34,625 nt of DNA from JAAOZN01 sp964421575 (GCA_964421575.1 CAYQXI010000055.1:1-34625), one strand, 5' to 3'. Positions 25,001-32,805 are shown, counted from the first letter of the stretch. Translations and numbers: made by a program. Notes: a model not told the origin generated them from the sequence alone.

Positions 25001-26299
25001 TCACCTCCCTCTCTTAAGCTCCCTTACACGCTTCAAAATGAGATCAAGTATCTGAACATCCGGTAGAATACCTTCTGGCGGGTCAACGATCTTCTTCATT
25101 AGTAGAGCGACACCATCCATCCTATATGCGGTGCCTTCTTCTTCGATACCGACGAAGGCGCTCGGTATGACCACATCAGCCATAAAGGCTGTGAGCGACA
25201 TATGAGGATCTATGACCGCAAGAGGCTTACTACAGAGATGCTTCACAGCATCCTTCGGGAGGTTCGCTACAGGGTCTGAGGCGACCACTAGTGTAGCGTC
25301 GTTGTAGCCTCTGCTGAGAACATCTACAGCCGTGGTATCTCCTGGCTCGAATCTTGGGTAACTTCTGCTGAAATCTACCGCGTATGGGTAACCGGTCTGC
25401 CAAGTCAGAACTTGGTTCGCACCAGTGACATTGTAGTGCCCTCTCATAGGCATAATGGCGAACTTCGTCCATCTATTAAGTTCACGCACCAAATTTATTG
25501 CAGCATCTATATTCCTATCTTTACCCTCACTCATTGTCAAGCCTAGTCCGAAGAAGAGCATGCCGAATTCGCAGCTTCTCATAAGTTCAGCCAGCTCCTC
25601 TATCTGCTCAACAGGTACGCCCGCTACCTCTTGCTCCTCTATCTCCTCGTTCTGAAGCAGCATCTTTAGAGCGGTTATTAGCTCATAGTCCTGATTTGGC
25701 TTCACTTGAATAAAGAGGTTCGCGTTGCGAGCTGTTGTGGTCTTCCTAACATCGACCACAACGACCTTCCTCTGTTCGGGTGTTCTGAATTTCCCTTTGG
25801 TGAGGGAGCTGTATCTCTTTATGTGCCTTGGATGGGCTGACGAGGGGTCACACCCCCAGTAGATGACTAAATCGGCTCTGGCCTTCACTTCGCCGAGTGT
25901 GCAGGTAGGATCACCAAAGTCTTGCACACCTAATATACTTGGTCCATGGCAGACGGTTGTAGTATTGTCGATCACACCACCGACCTCCTCAGCAAGCTCC
26001 ACGCCCTTCCTCTGTGCTTCACAAGAAGTTAGGCTCCAGCCGTAGAGTAATGGGTACTCTGCATCAACAAGCATCCGAGCGACGCGTTCAATGGCATCCT
26101 CTAAGGTTGTGGGTTTAAGTTGACCATCTACACGCACCAAGGGTTTTGTGTTCCTTTCTTTGTTATAGTTGAGGAACTTTGAGGCTGAGATAGCGCACTC
26201 AGTCTTTACCTTAACTATCTTATTGTCCTCCACATACACTTCGTTGTCATCACAGAGGCTTCCACAGCCTGGGCATAATACCGCATTAATAACCTTCAA
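25001..26299 (-). CDS. fwdB: FwdB/FmdB, formylmethanofuran dehydrogenase molybdopterin subunit
   Basis: FwdB reduces CO2 to formate at a tungsten- or molybdenum-pterin centre. The 432-residue sequence has the N-terminal [4Fe-4S] ligands C9, C12, C16 and C35 (VLCPGCGSLC). The metal-ligating Cys117 is in TTTVCHGPSI, so the subunit is of the cysteine rather than selenocysteine type. YWGCDPSSAHPRH near 148 and MPMRGHYNVTGANQV near 282 are conserved. It starts with TTG 26299 after GGAGGGTG; the fwdD stop lies just upstream. Tungsten versus molybdenum use cannot be told from sequence. Confidence 0.95.
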   Translation of the reverse strand: MKVINAVLCPGCGSLCDDNEVYVEDNKIVKVKTECAISASKFLNYNKERNTKPLVRVDGQLKPTTLEDAIERVARMLVDAEYPLLYGWSLTSCEAQRKGVELAEEVGGVIDNTTTVCHGPSILGVQDFGDPTCTLGEVKARADLVIYWGCDPSSAHPRHIKRYSSLTKGKFRTPEQRKVVVVDVRKTTTARNANLFIQVKPNQDYELITALKMLLQNEEIEEQEVAGVPVEQIEELAELMRSCEFGMLFFGLGLTMSEGKDRNIDAAINLVRELNRWTKFAIMPMRGHYNVTGANQVLTWQTGYPYAVDFSRSYPRFEPGDTTAVDVLSRGYNDATLVVASDPVANLPKDAVKHLCSKPLAVIDPHMSLTAFMADVVIPSAFVGIEEEGTAYRMDGVALLMKKIVDPPEGILPDVQILDLILKRVRELKRGR

Positions 26300-26300
26300 C

Positions 26301-26693
26301 TTATTTCACCCTCCCATATGTTTTGACGAGCAGATCCCTGATGTCGGGCACAGATTCACCCGGAGCAGGCTCGACTTCTACGGGTATGCCCTTGAAGTTC
26401 GGCATACCAGTACCTCCGGTCTTGGTCCCTATTAGTATGTTAGCGTAGGGGCCGTAAGGTACGTATACGCTTCCTCGATGTACTGAGGTGGATGCTGCTG
26501 CTCTTAGGACAACACTCCCATACTGTGTTGTCAACCTTACACAGTCTCCAGGCTTTACGTTGAGGATCTTTAGGTCTTCGGGGTCTATCTGGCAGGTAGA
26601 GACTTCTTGGATATACTTTTCTGAGAACTTACCTGATTCTTTCCCGACGCCTTGGGTTAGGCTTCTTCCTGTTAAAAGAGTGAATTTTACCAA
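26301..26693 (-). CDS. fwdD: FwdD, formylmethanofuran dehydrogenase subunit D
   Basis: FwdD (130 residues) is the small molybdopterin-dinucleotide-binding domain that completes the FwdB active site. It starts KFTLLTGRSLTQGVGKE and has LKILNVKPGDCVRLTTQYGS near 42-61, YVPYGPYANILIGTKTGGTG near 77-96 and MPNFKGIPVEVEPA. The start codon is TTG (26693), as no ATG precedes the conserved first strand. It heads the fwdD-B-A-C-mch run. The polyferredoxin subunit FwdF, FwdG and FwdE are not in this cluster. Confidence 0.94.
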   Translation of the reverse strand: MVKFTLLTGRSLTQGVGKESGKFSEKYIQEVSTCQIDPEDLKILNVKPGDCVRLTTQYGSVVLRAAASTSVHRGSVYVPYGPYANILIGTKTGGTGMPNFKGIPVEVEPAPGESVPDIRDLLVKTYGRVK

Positions 26694-26723
26694 ATCAGCT
26701 CTACCACTATTTTGTTAAAACCC

Positions 26724-26731
26724 TTTAATAG
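26724..26731 (-). promoter_or_regulatory. Probable TATA element for fwdDBAC-mch
   Basis: CTATTAAA on the minus strand lies about 35 bases before the TTG of fwdD, so initiation would be near 26701 with a leader of about 8 bases. The 162-base gap to the divergent gene holds this and the element at 26821 only; I see no dyad or RNA gene in it. Confidence 0.4.
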
Positions 26732-26820
26732 ATTTTCCTTACTGCATTGTAAGTCTATTATTGGTGCACAAAGACCGCATATGTTTGGATGAATTGGAGA
26801 GATGAGCGGCTTCCCAAAAT

Positions 26821-26828
26821 CTATAAAG
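26821..26828 (+). promoter_or_regulatory. TATA element for the CitG-like gene
   Basis: CTATAAAG lies about 30 bases before the TTG at 26856, giving an almost leaderless message. Confidence 0.5.
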
Positions 26829-26855
26829 GAAGAACAGAAACTCTCTAGTTGAGGT

Positions 26856-27833
26856 TTGAAGAGTAGGGCAAGAAGTGTTGAAGATATAGCGTTATGCGGT
26901 GCCTTAGCTTCACTACTTGAGGTAGCGGGGTGGCCTAAGCCTGGAAACGTGCACAGGACCAGCAGCCTTGAGCCTAAATTTGAACGCTTTTTATGTGGCG
27001 CGCTTCTACTCTACGACCCCCTGTTGCATGCTGCTAAGGCTGGCTATGAAGGGGGGGTTAATGGTAGGGTAGGTGGCTGGGGATTAGGTCGGCGTCTAAC
27101 AGAGGTCTATAAGAGGGGGTTAAGTTGGCATCGAGAAGGTAATACTAACCTAGGTACAGCGATGCTTCTCCTACCGCTAGCAGCGGGTGCTGGATTACTA
27201 TTAGGCTCAATGGGATATGTGAATTTAAGGAGACTTCGAGAAGCTACCACGACTATGCTGCAGGCTACCACGGTAGAGGATACCGTTGAATTCTATAGAC
27301 TACTCAGAAAAATTGGAAAGAGATGGCTTGGAAGGGTAAGTGGTGTTGGTACTCTTGATGTGTTCGAGAGTAGGGTTTATGCGAAGATTAGAAGACTTAA
27401 CTACACGTTTCTAGATGCTATGAGAACTTCCTCAGAATGGGATGCCGTAGCATACGAGCTCGCCAACTCTATGCCCTTAACGTTTGAACTAGCCTACCCA
27501 ACTTTGCTCAGATACTATCGTGAAAGCGAAAACATAAACGTGGCTACGGTAAACACCTTCCTAACGATCCTAGCTCAGAAGGCAGACACCTTTATCATAA
27601 GGAAGCTTAAGGCTGCGGGAGTAGAAGATGCGGAGGAGAGGGCTAAGAAGATCTCTGAAATGGCTGAAAACGCCTTGGTTTTAGGTGGGGCAGCGACCAA
27701 AGAAGGTAGAGAAGAGTTATTTAAGATGGATGAGGAGCTGAAGCGTGGCGAGGGACTTCTCAACCCCGGCTCGACCGCAGACATAGTTGCTGCTGGGCTT
27801 ATGCTACTTCTACTTGACGGCGCTAAGATTTAG
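26856..27833 (+). CDS. CitG-like (triphosphoribosyl-dephospho-CoA synthase family) protein
   Basis: A 325-residue all-helical protein of the CitG/MdcB family (COG1767). Signatures are GWPKPGNVHRT near 25-35, HREGNTNLGTAMLLLPLAAG near 92-111 and the C-terminal NPGSTADIVAAGLMLLLLDG near 305-324. In bacteria CitG makes the prosthetic-group precursor of citrate lyase, but no citrate or malonate decarboxylase gene is near. Its divergence from the fwd operon suggests a cofactor role in C1 metabolism, possibly a ribosyl-phosphate transfer, which is my inference. The start is TTG 26856; no other start suits the conserved first helix. It overlaps the convergent nucleotidyltransferase gene by 24 bases. 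Confidence 0.82.
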   Translation: MKSRARSVEDIALCGALASLLEVAGWPKPGNVHRTSSLEPKFERFLCGALLLYDPLLHAAKAGYEGGVNGRVGGWGLGRRLTEVYKRGLSWHREGNTNLGTAMLLLPLAAGAGLLLGSMGYVNLRRLREATTTMLQATTVEDTVEFYRLLRKIGKRWLGRVSGVGTLDVFESRVYAKIRRLNYTFLDAMRTSSEWDAVAYELANSMPLTFELAYPTLLRYYRESENINVATVNTFLTILAQKADTFIIRKLKAAGVEDAEERAKKISEMAENALVLGGAATKEGREELFKMDEELKRGEGLLNPGSTADIVAAGLMLLLLDGAKI

Positions 27834-28871
27834 TGGTTTTAAGAAGTCTCTGCCATTTGCTTCCGGAGAGCCTATGAGAAGTCGAAGATAGTCTTTGCCA
27901 GTAGTGGATTTGACCTCTTCGACCTTCCCATATGCTATTACTTCCTCGCCTTCTTGCGCAAGCCCTCCGTAGAAGCCTTCATAAGATACTGCTTCAGATA
28001 CCTTCCAACTTTGGTCACCTTCTTCTACTTCGACATTACTCAACGCGTAGATGTAAGGTGTGTAGAGATCCTCTACAACCTCCTTTACTTTAGCCCTTAT
28101 TCGCGCGAAGCCTAAGCCTCTGTAACGCTCAGATCCATACCTACACTCTACCTCTTGATCTAGGCGCGTAGGATGTATTGAGAATGCAGTCCCTTTATAG
28201 AGCGCGTAGTTCCACCTCCTACTGTAGATTGCAGCAGCTTCGCTGACCGATACAGGGTATGCCTCAGCCTTCTCCAAGCACCACTTCTCAAGTGCAGCAC
28301 CTTTTAGGCGTGTTAGACCAGATGAACTATCCTCGTAGAGGCTTAGAACAGCATCTTTAACCTTAAGGCTCTGCTCCCGCCCGTATACTACAAGATCTAT
28401 GTCTGAAAAGTCTGGATTATGTATCTTGAGGAGTATAGAGCCAGTAACTCCGAAGAAGCTTCTTGGCACACCAGATCTTTCGAATAGCAGACCCACCAGA
28501 TCTACGACCTTCTGCTCTAGAGCATCTCTCGGCCCCTTCTTTATAATCTCTTCCAGCCTTCTTTGTGGAATATAGTGTTTCAAGATGTATTGCTTGGGGA
28601 CAGCAGATATCTTAAAGCCGAAAACCTTGGAGCGGAAGACGTAGTGCGGATAGTGCTTCTCAAGCCAATCCACGTTCCTAACAACCTCTGACGCAGAGTA
28701 GTACCTCATAGCCCTACTGTAGTGTTTAGAGCCTGAGGACCATTTACCTTCGACTGAGGGAAGATACTTTAGATAGGCTATCACACGATCTCTCGGATGC
28801 AGATAACCTACTACACAGAAGATTAGACCTTCCTTACTCTCTATAAACTCACGATCCTTAAAGAGCAACAC
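27810..28871 (-). CDS. Archaeal nucleotidyltransferase-domain protein (COG2413-like)
   Basis: A 353-residue protein of unknown role. The central domain has the polymerase-beta-type nucleotidyltransferase motif: GVTGSILLKIHNPDFSDIDL (G144-S145, metal ligands D157 and D159). The N-terminal 90 residues contain VVGYLHPRDRVIAYLKYLP, typical of the archaeal family, and the C-terminal 100 residues (from about 250) look like a beta-rich nucleic-acid-binding domain. It starts at GTG 28871, overlapping the lysK stop in TAGTG. It is the last gene of the lysine operon by position, perhaps only by co-transcription. Substrate unknown; tRNA or nucleotide modification is possible. Confidence 0.8.
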   Translation of the reverse strand: MLLFKDREFIESKEGLIFCVVGYLHPRDRVIAYLKYLPSVEGKWSSGSKHYSRAMRYYSASEVVRNVDWLEKHYPHYVFRSKVFGFKISAVPKQYILKHYIPQRRLEEIIKKGPRDALEQKVVDLVGLLFERSGVPRSFFGVTGSILLKIHNPDFSDIDLVVYGREQSLKVKDAVLSLYEDSSSGLTRLKGAALEKWCLEKAEAYPVSVSEAAAIYSRRWNYALYKGTAFSIHPTRLDQEVECRYGSERYRGLGFARIRAKVKEVVEDLYTPYIYALSNVEVEEGDQSWKVSEAVSYEGFYGGLAQEGEEVIAYGKVEEVKSTTGKDYLRLLIGSPEANGRDFLKPLNLSAVK

Positions 28872-29980
28872 TACTTACGCACCGTAAGGTTGGCTAACTC
28901 AACGATAGCTGTTTGCAGTATATCTATGCTCTGCAGAAACTCCTTGATTTCAATCCCTTCCTTACGCGTATGAGAAAGATGAGGGTTACCAGGACCATAT
29001 GTGACTACAGGTATCTTGAGGACCGTGCCGAGCGTATTCATATCACCCGTACCAGTCTTGCGGAGGAGCATAGGCCTCTTACCCCTAACCTTCAGAATCG
29101 CTCTAACCAGTGCCCGTAGTATGGGAGAGTTCCGGTCGGCTTCAAAGGGTTCGGTTTGATCTAGGATCTGCATATCAAACTTGGGGAAAGATAGGTCACG
29201 CTCGAACCTACCTATAATCTCTTTAACCTCGTTCAAGATCTGTGTGGTTGTATATTTAGGCGGCACTCTGATGTCAACGGTTATGGTGCATCTGCCGGGC
29301 ATAACGTTATGAGAAGAACCTCCTCTTATCTTCGTCAGACAAGCGGTTATAGAGTGGTATCTGTCACCGTCAACATTCTTCTCAGCAAGAGAAGCCTTTA
29401 TAGCTTGCCAGACTTCGAGCAACCGCTCTACAGCATTTTCAGACATCCAAGGCGCACTAGCGTGCACACTCGGGGTTTCACATATCAGTTTAAGGGCGAG
29501 CCTACCTTTATACCCGACTGTTATGTTATCGATTCCACTCGGCTCACCAAATATAGCGTATTCAGCATCTACACCACGCTGAAGAAGCGTCTTTAACCCT
29601 AGGCTACTGCCCTCCTCATCACTTACCGCAGCCACAATAATCTTACCTACATCCTGCTGATCAGCGAATCTTGATGCAGCCAGAATCATAGCTGCTAGGG
29701 ATGATTTGGCGTCACAAGCCCCCCTACCATATATGAAGCCCTTTGATATGCGTGTAGGCTGGTAGCCCGGAACCGTATCCATGTGCCCACAAAGCAGAAG
29801 TTTTGGGCTACCTGAACCCACCTCACCTACAACATTATTTACTTCGTCTATCGTCACATTCTTGAAGCCTAGTTCTCTGCTCATGCTCTCTTTGAGAAAT
29901 AGTGCTAGCTCACGCTCAGCCCTTGAGGGTGAATAGATCCTTAACATTTCTGCGAGGAAGCCTACTTCGTAGCTCAGCAT
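28871..29980 (-). CDS. lysK: LysK, [LysW]-lysine hydrolase (M20 metallopeptidase)
   Basis: LysK releases lysine (or ornithine) from the LysW carrier. The 369-residue M20-family sequence has CGHMDTVPG (H66, D68), GRGACDAKSS (bridging D90), SDEEG (E122, E123), FGEPSG (E146) and the C-terminal GPGNPHLSHTRKEG. All metal and catalytic residues of the family are present. It overlaps the lysX 3' end by 7 bases. Relatives include ArgE/DapE, but the LysX and LysW neighbours settle the assignment. It may also serve arginine synthesis, as LysW-type enzymes do in some archaea. Confidence 0.93.
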   Translation of the reverse strand: MLSYEVGFLAEMLRIYSPSRAERELALFLKESMSRELGFKNVTIDEVNNVVGEVGSGSPKLLLCGHMDTVPGYQPTRISKGFIYGRGACDAKSSLAAMILAASRFADQQDVGKIIVAAVSDEEGSSLGLKTLLQRGVDAEYAIFGEPSGIDNITVGYKGRLALKLICETPSVHASAPWMSENAVERLLEVWQAIKASLAEKNVDGDRYHSITACLTKIRGGSSHNVMPGRCTITVDIRVPPKYTTTQILNEVKEIIGRFERDLSFPKFDMQILDQTEPFEADRNSPILRALVRAILKVRGKRPMLLRKTGTGDMNTLGTVLKIPVVTYGPGNPHLSHTRKEGIEIKEFLQSIDILQTAIVELANLTVRK

Positions 29981-30828
29981 CTCTTAGCCTTCTCTACAAG
30001 ATAATCTATTATATAGCCAGGTATGTCCACGCCAGTCGCTGGTACGCTATTTCTGAATTCTGTTGTATTGTTAACTTCGTGCACCACTAATCCGTTAGGG
30101 GTCTCCATGCAGTCAACGCCGAAGATCCCTTCACCTATTGCGCGAGCAGCCCTCAAGCAGATATCCTCAACCTCTTTAGTTATTGGGCAGTTCACAGCCT
30201 TACCACCTCTTGATGTGTTGGTTCGCCAGCTCCCCTCTGGTGAGATGCGGTAGATGGCTGCGACAACCCTATCCCCGATTACGAACGCGCGTATATCTCG
30301 AGGCGGCCTATCCACCTTCTCCTGCAGATAATAGACTTGGTAGAGCGGGAACATGTGTTCACGATCCTCAAGCACAGCCTCAGCAGCCTCCTTATCGTTG
30401 ACCAAAGCGAGCAACCTACCCCAGCTGCCTATTACAGGCTTAATCACAGCAGGGTAACCCAACTCCTCTAACGCAGCCAAAGAGCCTTCTGGTGTGAAGG
30501 CTAGCATCGTTCTGGGGGTTGGGACACCAGCTTTTATGAGAGCTAGAGTTGTGAAGAGCTTGTTGCCAGCGGTTATAGCTTCGTGCAGCCCGTTAACAAC
30601 CTTTATGCCGTGCGCCTCAAGTAGCGCTGTTAGATGTAGGCTTCTGAAGTAGCTGACACATCTCTGGAGCACGATATCTCCATACTCCGCTTTGTCGATC
30701 TTTGCCAAATTGTAGTATTGGTCTTTGCACTCTATTGGTTTAAAGGTTACATCTCTGCGTTTAGCAGCTTCGATTAGAGCCTTCTCCTCCCACCTTGCTG
30801 TGTCATAGAGCATGGTGATCGTTGGCAT
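29974..30828 (-). CDS. lysX: LysX, alpha-aminoadipate-LysW ligase (RimK-like ATP-grasp)
   Basis: LysX joins the amino group of alpha-aminoadipate to the C-terminal glutamate of LysW. The 284-residue ATP-grasp sequence has YPAVIKPVIGSWGRLLALV near 124-142, YYLQEKVDRPPRDIRAFVIG near 166-185, WRTNTSRGGKA and GVDCMETPNGLVVHEVNNTT near 238-257. The last segment is the substrate and metal region of the LysX/ArgX group. Whether it accepts glutamate as well (ArgX activity) cannot be decided here. ATG 30828 is 17 bases after the lysW stop. Confidence 0.92.
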   Translation of the reverse strand: MPTITMLYDTARWEEKALIEAAKRRDVTFKPIECKDQYYNLAKIDKAEYGDIVLQRCVSYFRSLHLTALLEAHGIKVVNGLHEAITAGNKLFTTLALIKAGVPTPRTMLAFTPEGSLAALEELGYPAVIKPVIGSWGRLLALVNDKEAAEAVLEDREHMFPLYQVYYLQEKVDRPPRDIRAFVIGDRVVAAIYRISPEGSWRTNTSRGGKAVNCPITKEVEDICLRAARAIGEGIFGVDCMETPNGLVVHEVNNTTEFRNSVPATGVDIPGYIIDYLVEKAKRC

Positions 30829-30845
30829 AGGTTGATCCCGATACT

Positions 30846-31025
30846 CTATTCTCCCCAGTCTTCGCCTTCCACTTTAGCTGGTCTTATATCGATTTCTCCC
30901 TTCTCACTTCTATAGACTTCATAGGATGCGCCGCAGTCTTGGCAGGTTATTATCTCGCCCTCCAGCACATCGCTAGGCAGCTTTATCGTCGCATCACATT
31001 CAAGGCACTTCAAACCCTTCACCAA
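30846..31025 (-). CDS. lysW: LysW, amino-group carrier protein for lysine biosynthesis
   Basis: A 59-residue acidic carrier whose C-terminal glutamate holds intermediates through an isopeptide bond. It has one zinc knuckle pair (LKCLECDATIKLP and IITCQDCGASYEV) and ends in the hallmark VEGEDWGE, with the glutamate as the last residue. The start is ambiguous: TTG 31025 or GTG 31022 directly after the lysS stop, with AAGGAG about 18 bases upstream inside lysS. It sits between lysS and lysX. It is shorter than common gene-finding cut-offs and easily missed. Confidence 0.93.
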   Translation of the reverse strand: MVKGLKCLECDATIKLPSDVLEGEIITCQDCGASYEVYRSEKGEIDIRPAKVEGEDWGE

Positions 31026-31031
31026 CTTAGA

Positions 31032-32258
31032 TTAGGGGCGCTCCTTATTAATTGCTTCGTCTAACTCCAGTATAAGCTTCTCCATCTCATCAGTCAACTC
31101 GACTTCAAATAGATCCCCGCACCTCAGATTCTTGAGACCACGTGCAGCATTAGAGGCGGTTACCTCATCAGGCTCCAACCCCAGCAGTTTGAGGAGGAAG
31201 GCGGCTTCATTCTTCCCAGAGAGCTCACCGATTATTATACGCCTCCTGTTACCAACCACTTTTGGTGGGATGAGTTCGTATGCTGAGCGGGCTCTTAAGA
31301 CTGCTGCAACGTGTGTGCCCGCTTTATGCTTGTATGCATTAACCCCTACTAGAGGCGTCATAGGATGAGTCTTTATGCCGGTATATGTTTCGACGAGTTG
31401 CGATAGCTCGGTCAACATATTTAACCGCACATCTAGTTTAGCGCCGTAGAAGATCTTGAGCGCAACGGCCGCTTCAGCCAGTGGTGTTATGCCTACCCGT
31501 TCGCCCAAGCCGTTTATTGTGACGTGTATCTGATCAGCACCAGCTTCCACACCAGCCAAAGAATTCGCTAGGGCTAAACCTAGGTCGTTGTGGCAGTGTA
31601 CATCGATAGGCTTACGAACCACTTCTGCAACCATCTTAACCATGTTAAACATCCCTTGGGGGCGTAAAGCGCCTACTGTGTCTGGCAAGCCTATCCTTGT
31701 AGCCCCGGCTTCAGCCACGCTCTTGGCAAACCGCTTTAGGAACTCTGGCTCAGCTCTACTCGCATCCTCTAATGTGAACCTCATCTTTAACCCGTGGCTC
31801 TTAGCATATTCTACCGCTTCCACAGACCTCCTTATCGCCTCCTCCCTCGAAACCCTAAGCTTGTAGTTGAGGTGTATGTCTGAAACTGAGTGATACATAG
31901 CTATCCATTCAGCATCACATTTTATCGCCACATCGATATCAGACTTCAAAGCACGAATATGAGCAACTATATCAGCCTCCAAACCAGTGCTAATGATCTC
32001 CTTCGTTGAACGCAGATGATCAGGCGAAACGATCGGGCTGATCTCTATAGCATCCACACCAAAATAGTCGAGCATCCAAGCGATCTGCAGCCTCTGCCTA
32101 TGGGTAAAAGTCACCCCCGGAGCCTGCTCACCTTCTCTAAGTGTTGAGTCGAGTAGACGGATCCTCCTAGAGTCTTTGGGCGGATTATTGTAGAGGTTAG
32201 CGTAACCAATAGCTGCTTCAGCAACTAGATCGTCGGCAGTCACTTTTTTGTCGCTCAT
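31032..32258 (-). CDS. lysS: Homocitrate synthase of the LysW lysine pathway
   Basis: Condenses acetyl-CoA with 2-oxoglutarate, the first step of the alpha-aminoadipate route. The 408-residue sequence has LLDSTLREGEQAPGVTFT at 35-52 (metal ligand D37, catalytic R41), HCHNDLGLALANSLAG near 222-237 and GERVGITPLAEAAVALK near 254-270. A C-terminal region with GVNAYKHKAGTH near 305 follows. Isopropylmalate and citramalate synthases share the fold; lysW, lysX and lysK downstream favour homocitrate. ATG 32258 lies about 9 bases from the predicted initiation site of a strong TATA element. The N-terminus is 30 residues longer than the core. Confidence 0.9.
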   Translation of the reverse strand: MSDKKVTADDLVAEAAIGYANLYNNPPKDSRRIRLLDSTLREGEQAPGVTFTHRQRLQIAWMLDYFGVDAIEISPIVSPDHLRSTKEIISTGLEADIVAHIRALKSDIDVAIKCDAEWIAMYHSVSDIHLNYKLRVSREEAIRRSVEAVEYAKSHGLKMRFTLEDASRAEPEFLKRFAKSVAEAGATRIGLPDTVGALRPQGMFNMVKMVAEVVRKPIDVHCHNDLGLALANSLAGVEAGADQIHVTINGLGERVGITPLAEAAVALKIFYGAKLDVRLNMLTELSQLVETYTGIKTHPMTPLVGVNAYKHKAGTHVAAVLRARSAYELIPPKVVGNRRRIIIGELSGKNEAAFLLKLLGLEPDEVTASNAARGLKNLRCGDLFEVELTDEMEKLILELDEAINKERP

Positions 32259-32290
32259 TTAGTGATACGCCTAACCAGCCTACCATGCCT

Positions 32291-32298
32291 TTATATAT
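32291..32298 (-). promoter_or_regulatory. TATA element for the lysine operon
   Basis: ATATATAA reads on the minus strand about 36 bases before the lysS ATG. The surrounding AT-rich stretch (32291-32308) makes it the strongest TATA match in the window. Confidence 0.55.
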
Positions 32299-32317
32299 AT
32301 TGTTTTTCGTACTATTT

Positions 32318-32728
32318 TCAACGGATAGTGCGCAAGACTATGACGGTATTTGTCGTCAGAACACCCTCTACTTTGCGTATTTCTTCTATGCATCTGTTTA
32401 TTTCTGCGATGTTAGATGCTGATATGAAAACAGCTATATCGAACTGACCCGTGATCTCGTGAACGACCTCAACATTCTTTAACTCCTTTAGCTTCTCAGA
32501 CACCTTCTGAGTAGGTATAGCTGAAGAGACTGTCAAGAGGGTTATTGCATTGGCGCCGCCGCTTTCAACCTCGATTGTGAACCTTTTTATAACGCCCGAC
32601 TGAATAAGGTTCTGTACCCTGCGTCTAACAGCAGCCTCGGAGAGACCTACCTCTTGACCTATCTTCACATACGGTGTTCTTGAATCCCTCTTCAAGATTT
32701 CAATAATCTTTTTGTCTATTTCGTCCAA
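32318..32728 (-). CDS. Lrp/AsnC-family transcriptional regulator (LysM-like by context)
   Basis: A 136-residue regulator. Residues 1-50 are the helix-turn-helix (DKKIIEILKRDSRTPYVKIG, then LSEAAVRRRVQNLIQSGVIK). Residues 60-136 are the RAM ligand-binding domain (LLTVSSAIPTQKVSEKLKEL, ITGQFDIAVFISASNIAEI). It is directly upstream of the lysine operon on the same strand. In Sulfolobus a related protein, LysM, controls lysine genes, so lysine sensing is a reasonable guess. It starts with TTG 32728, and no in-frame ATG exists near the conserved beginning. Confidence 0.9.
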   Translation of the reverse strand: MDEIDKKIIEILKRDSRTPYVKIGQEVGLSEAAVRRRVQNLIQSGVIKRFTIEVESGGANAITLLTVSSAIPTQKVSEKLKELKNVEVVHEITGQFDIAVFISASNIAEINRCIEEIRKVEGVLTTNTVIVLRTIR

Positions 32729-32765
32729 CCCGCTCTACACTGCCCTTTATCCTCCAACCACCTTA

Positions 32766-32791
32766 CATATATTTTTCTCAAATGGAGAAAA
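32766..32791 (-). promoter_or_regulatory. TATA element and dyad upstream of the Lrp-type regulator gene
   Basis: On the minus strand a TATA-like AAAATATATG (32766-32775) follows a perfect inverted repeat, TTTTCTC (32773-32779) and GAGAAAA (32785-32791), with a 5-base centre. The position overlaps the TFB recognition site and suggests autoregulation by the Lrp-like protein. Confidence 0.45.
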
Positions 32792-32805
32792 CATGCGTCT
32801 ACATA

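Noticed and set aside
25001..26299. Selenocysteine form of FwdB
   Set aside because: The metal-binding position is encoded by a cysteine codon and there is no in-frame TGA.
26756..26820. C/D-box-like RNA in the fwdD/CitG-like gap
   Set aside because: A GATGA-like string is present, but no matching D box or guide arrangement follows.
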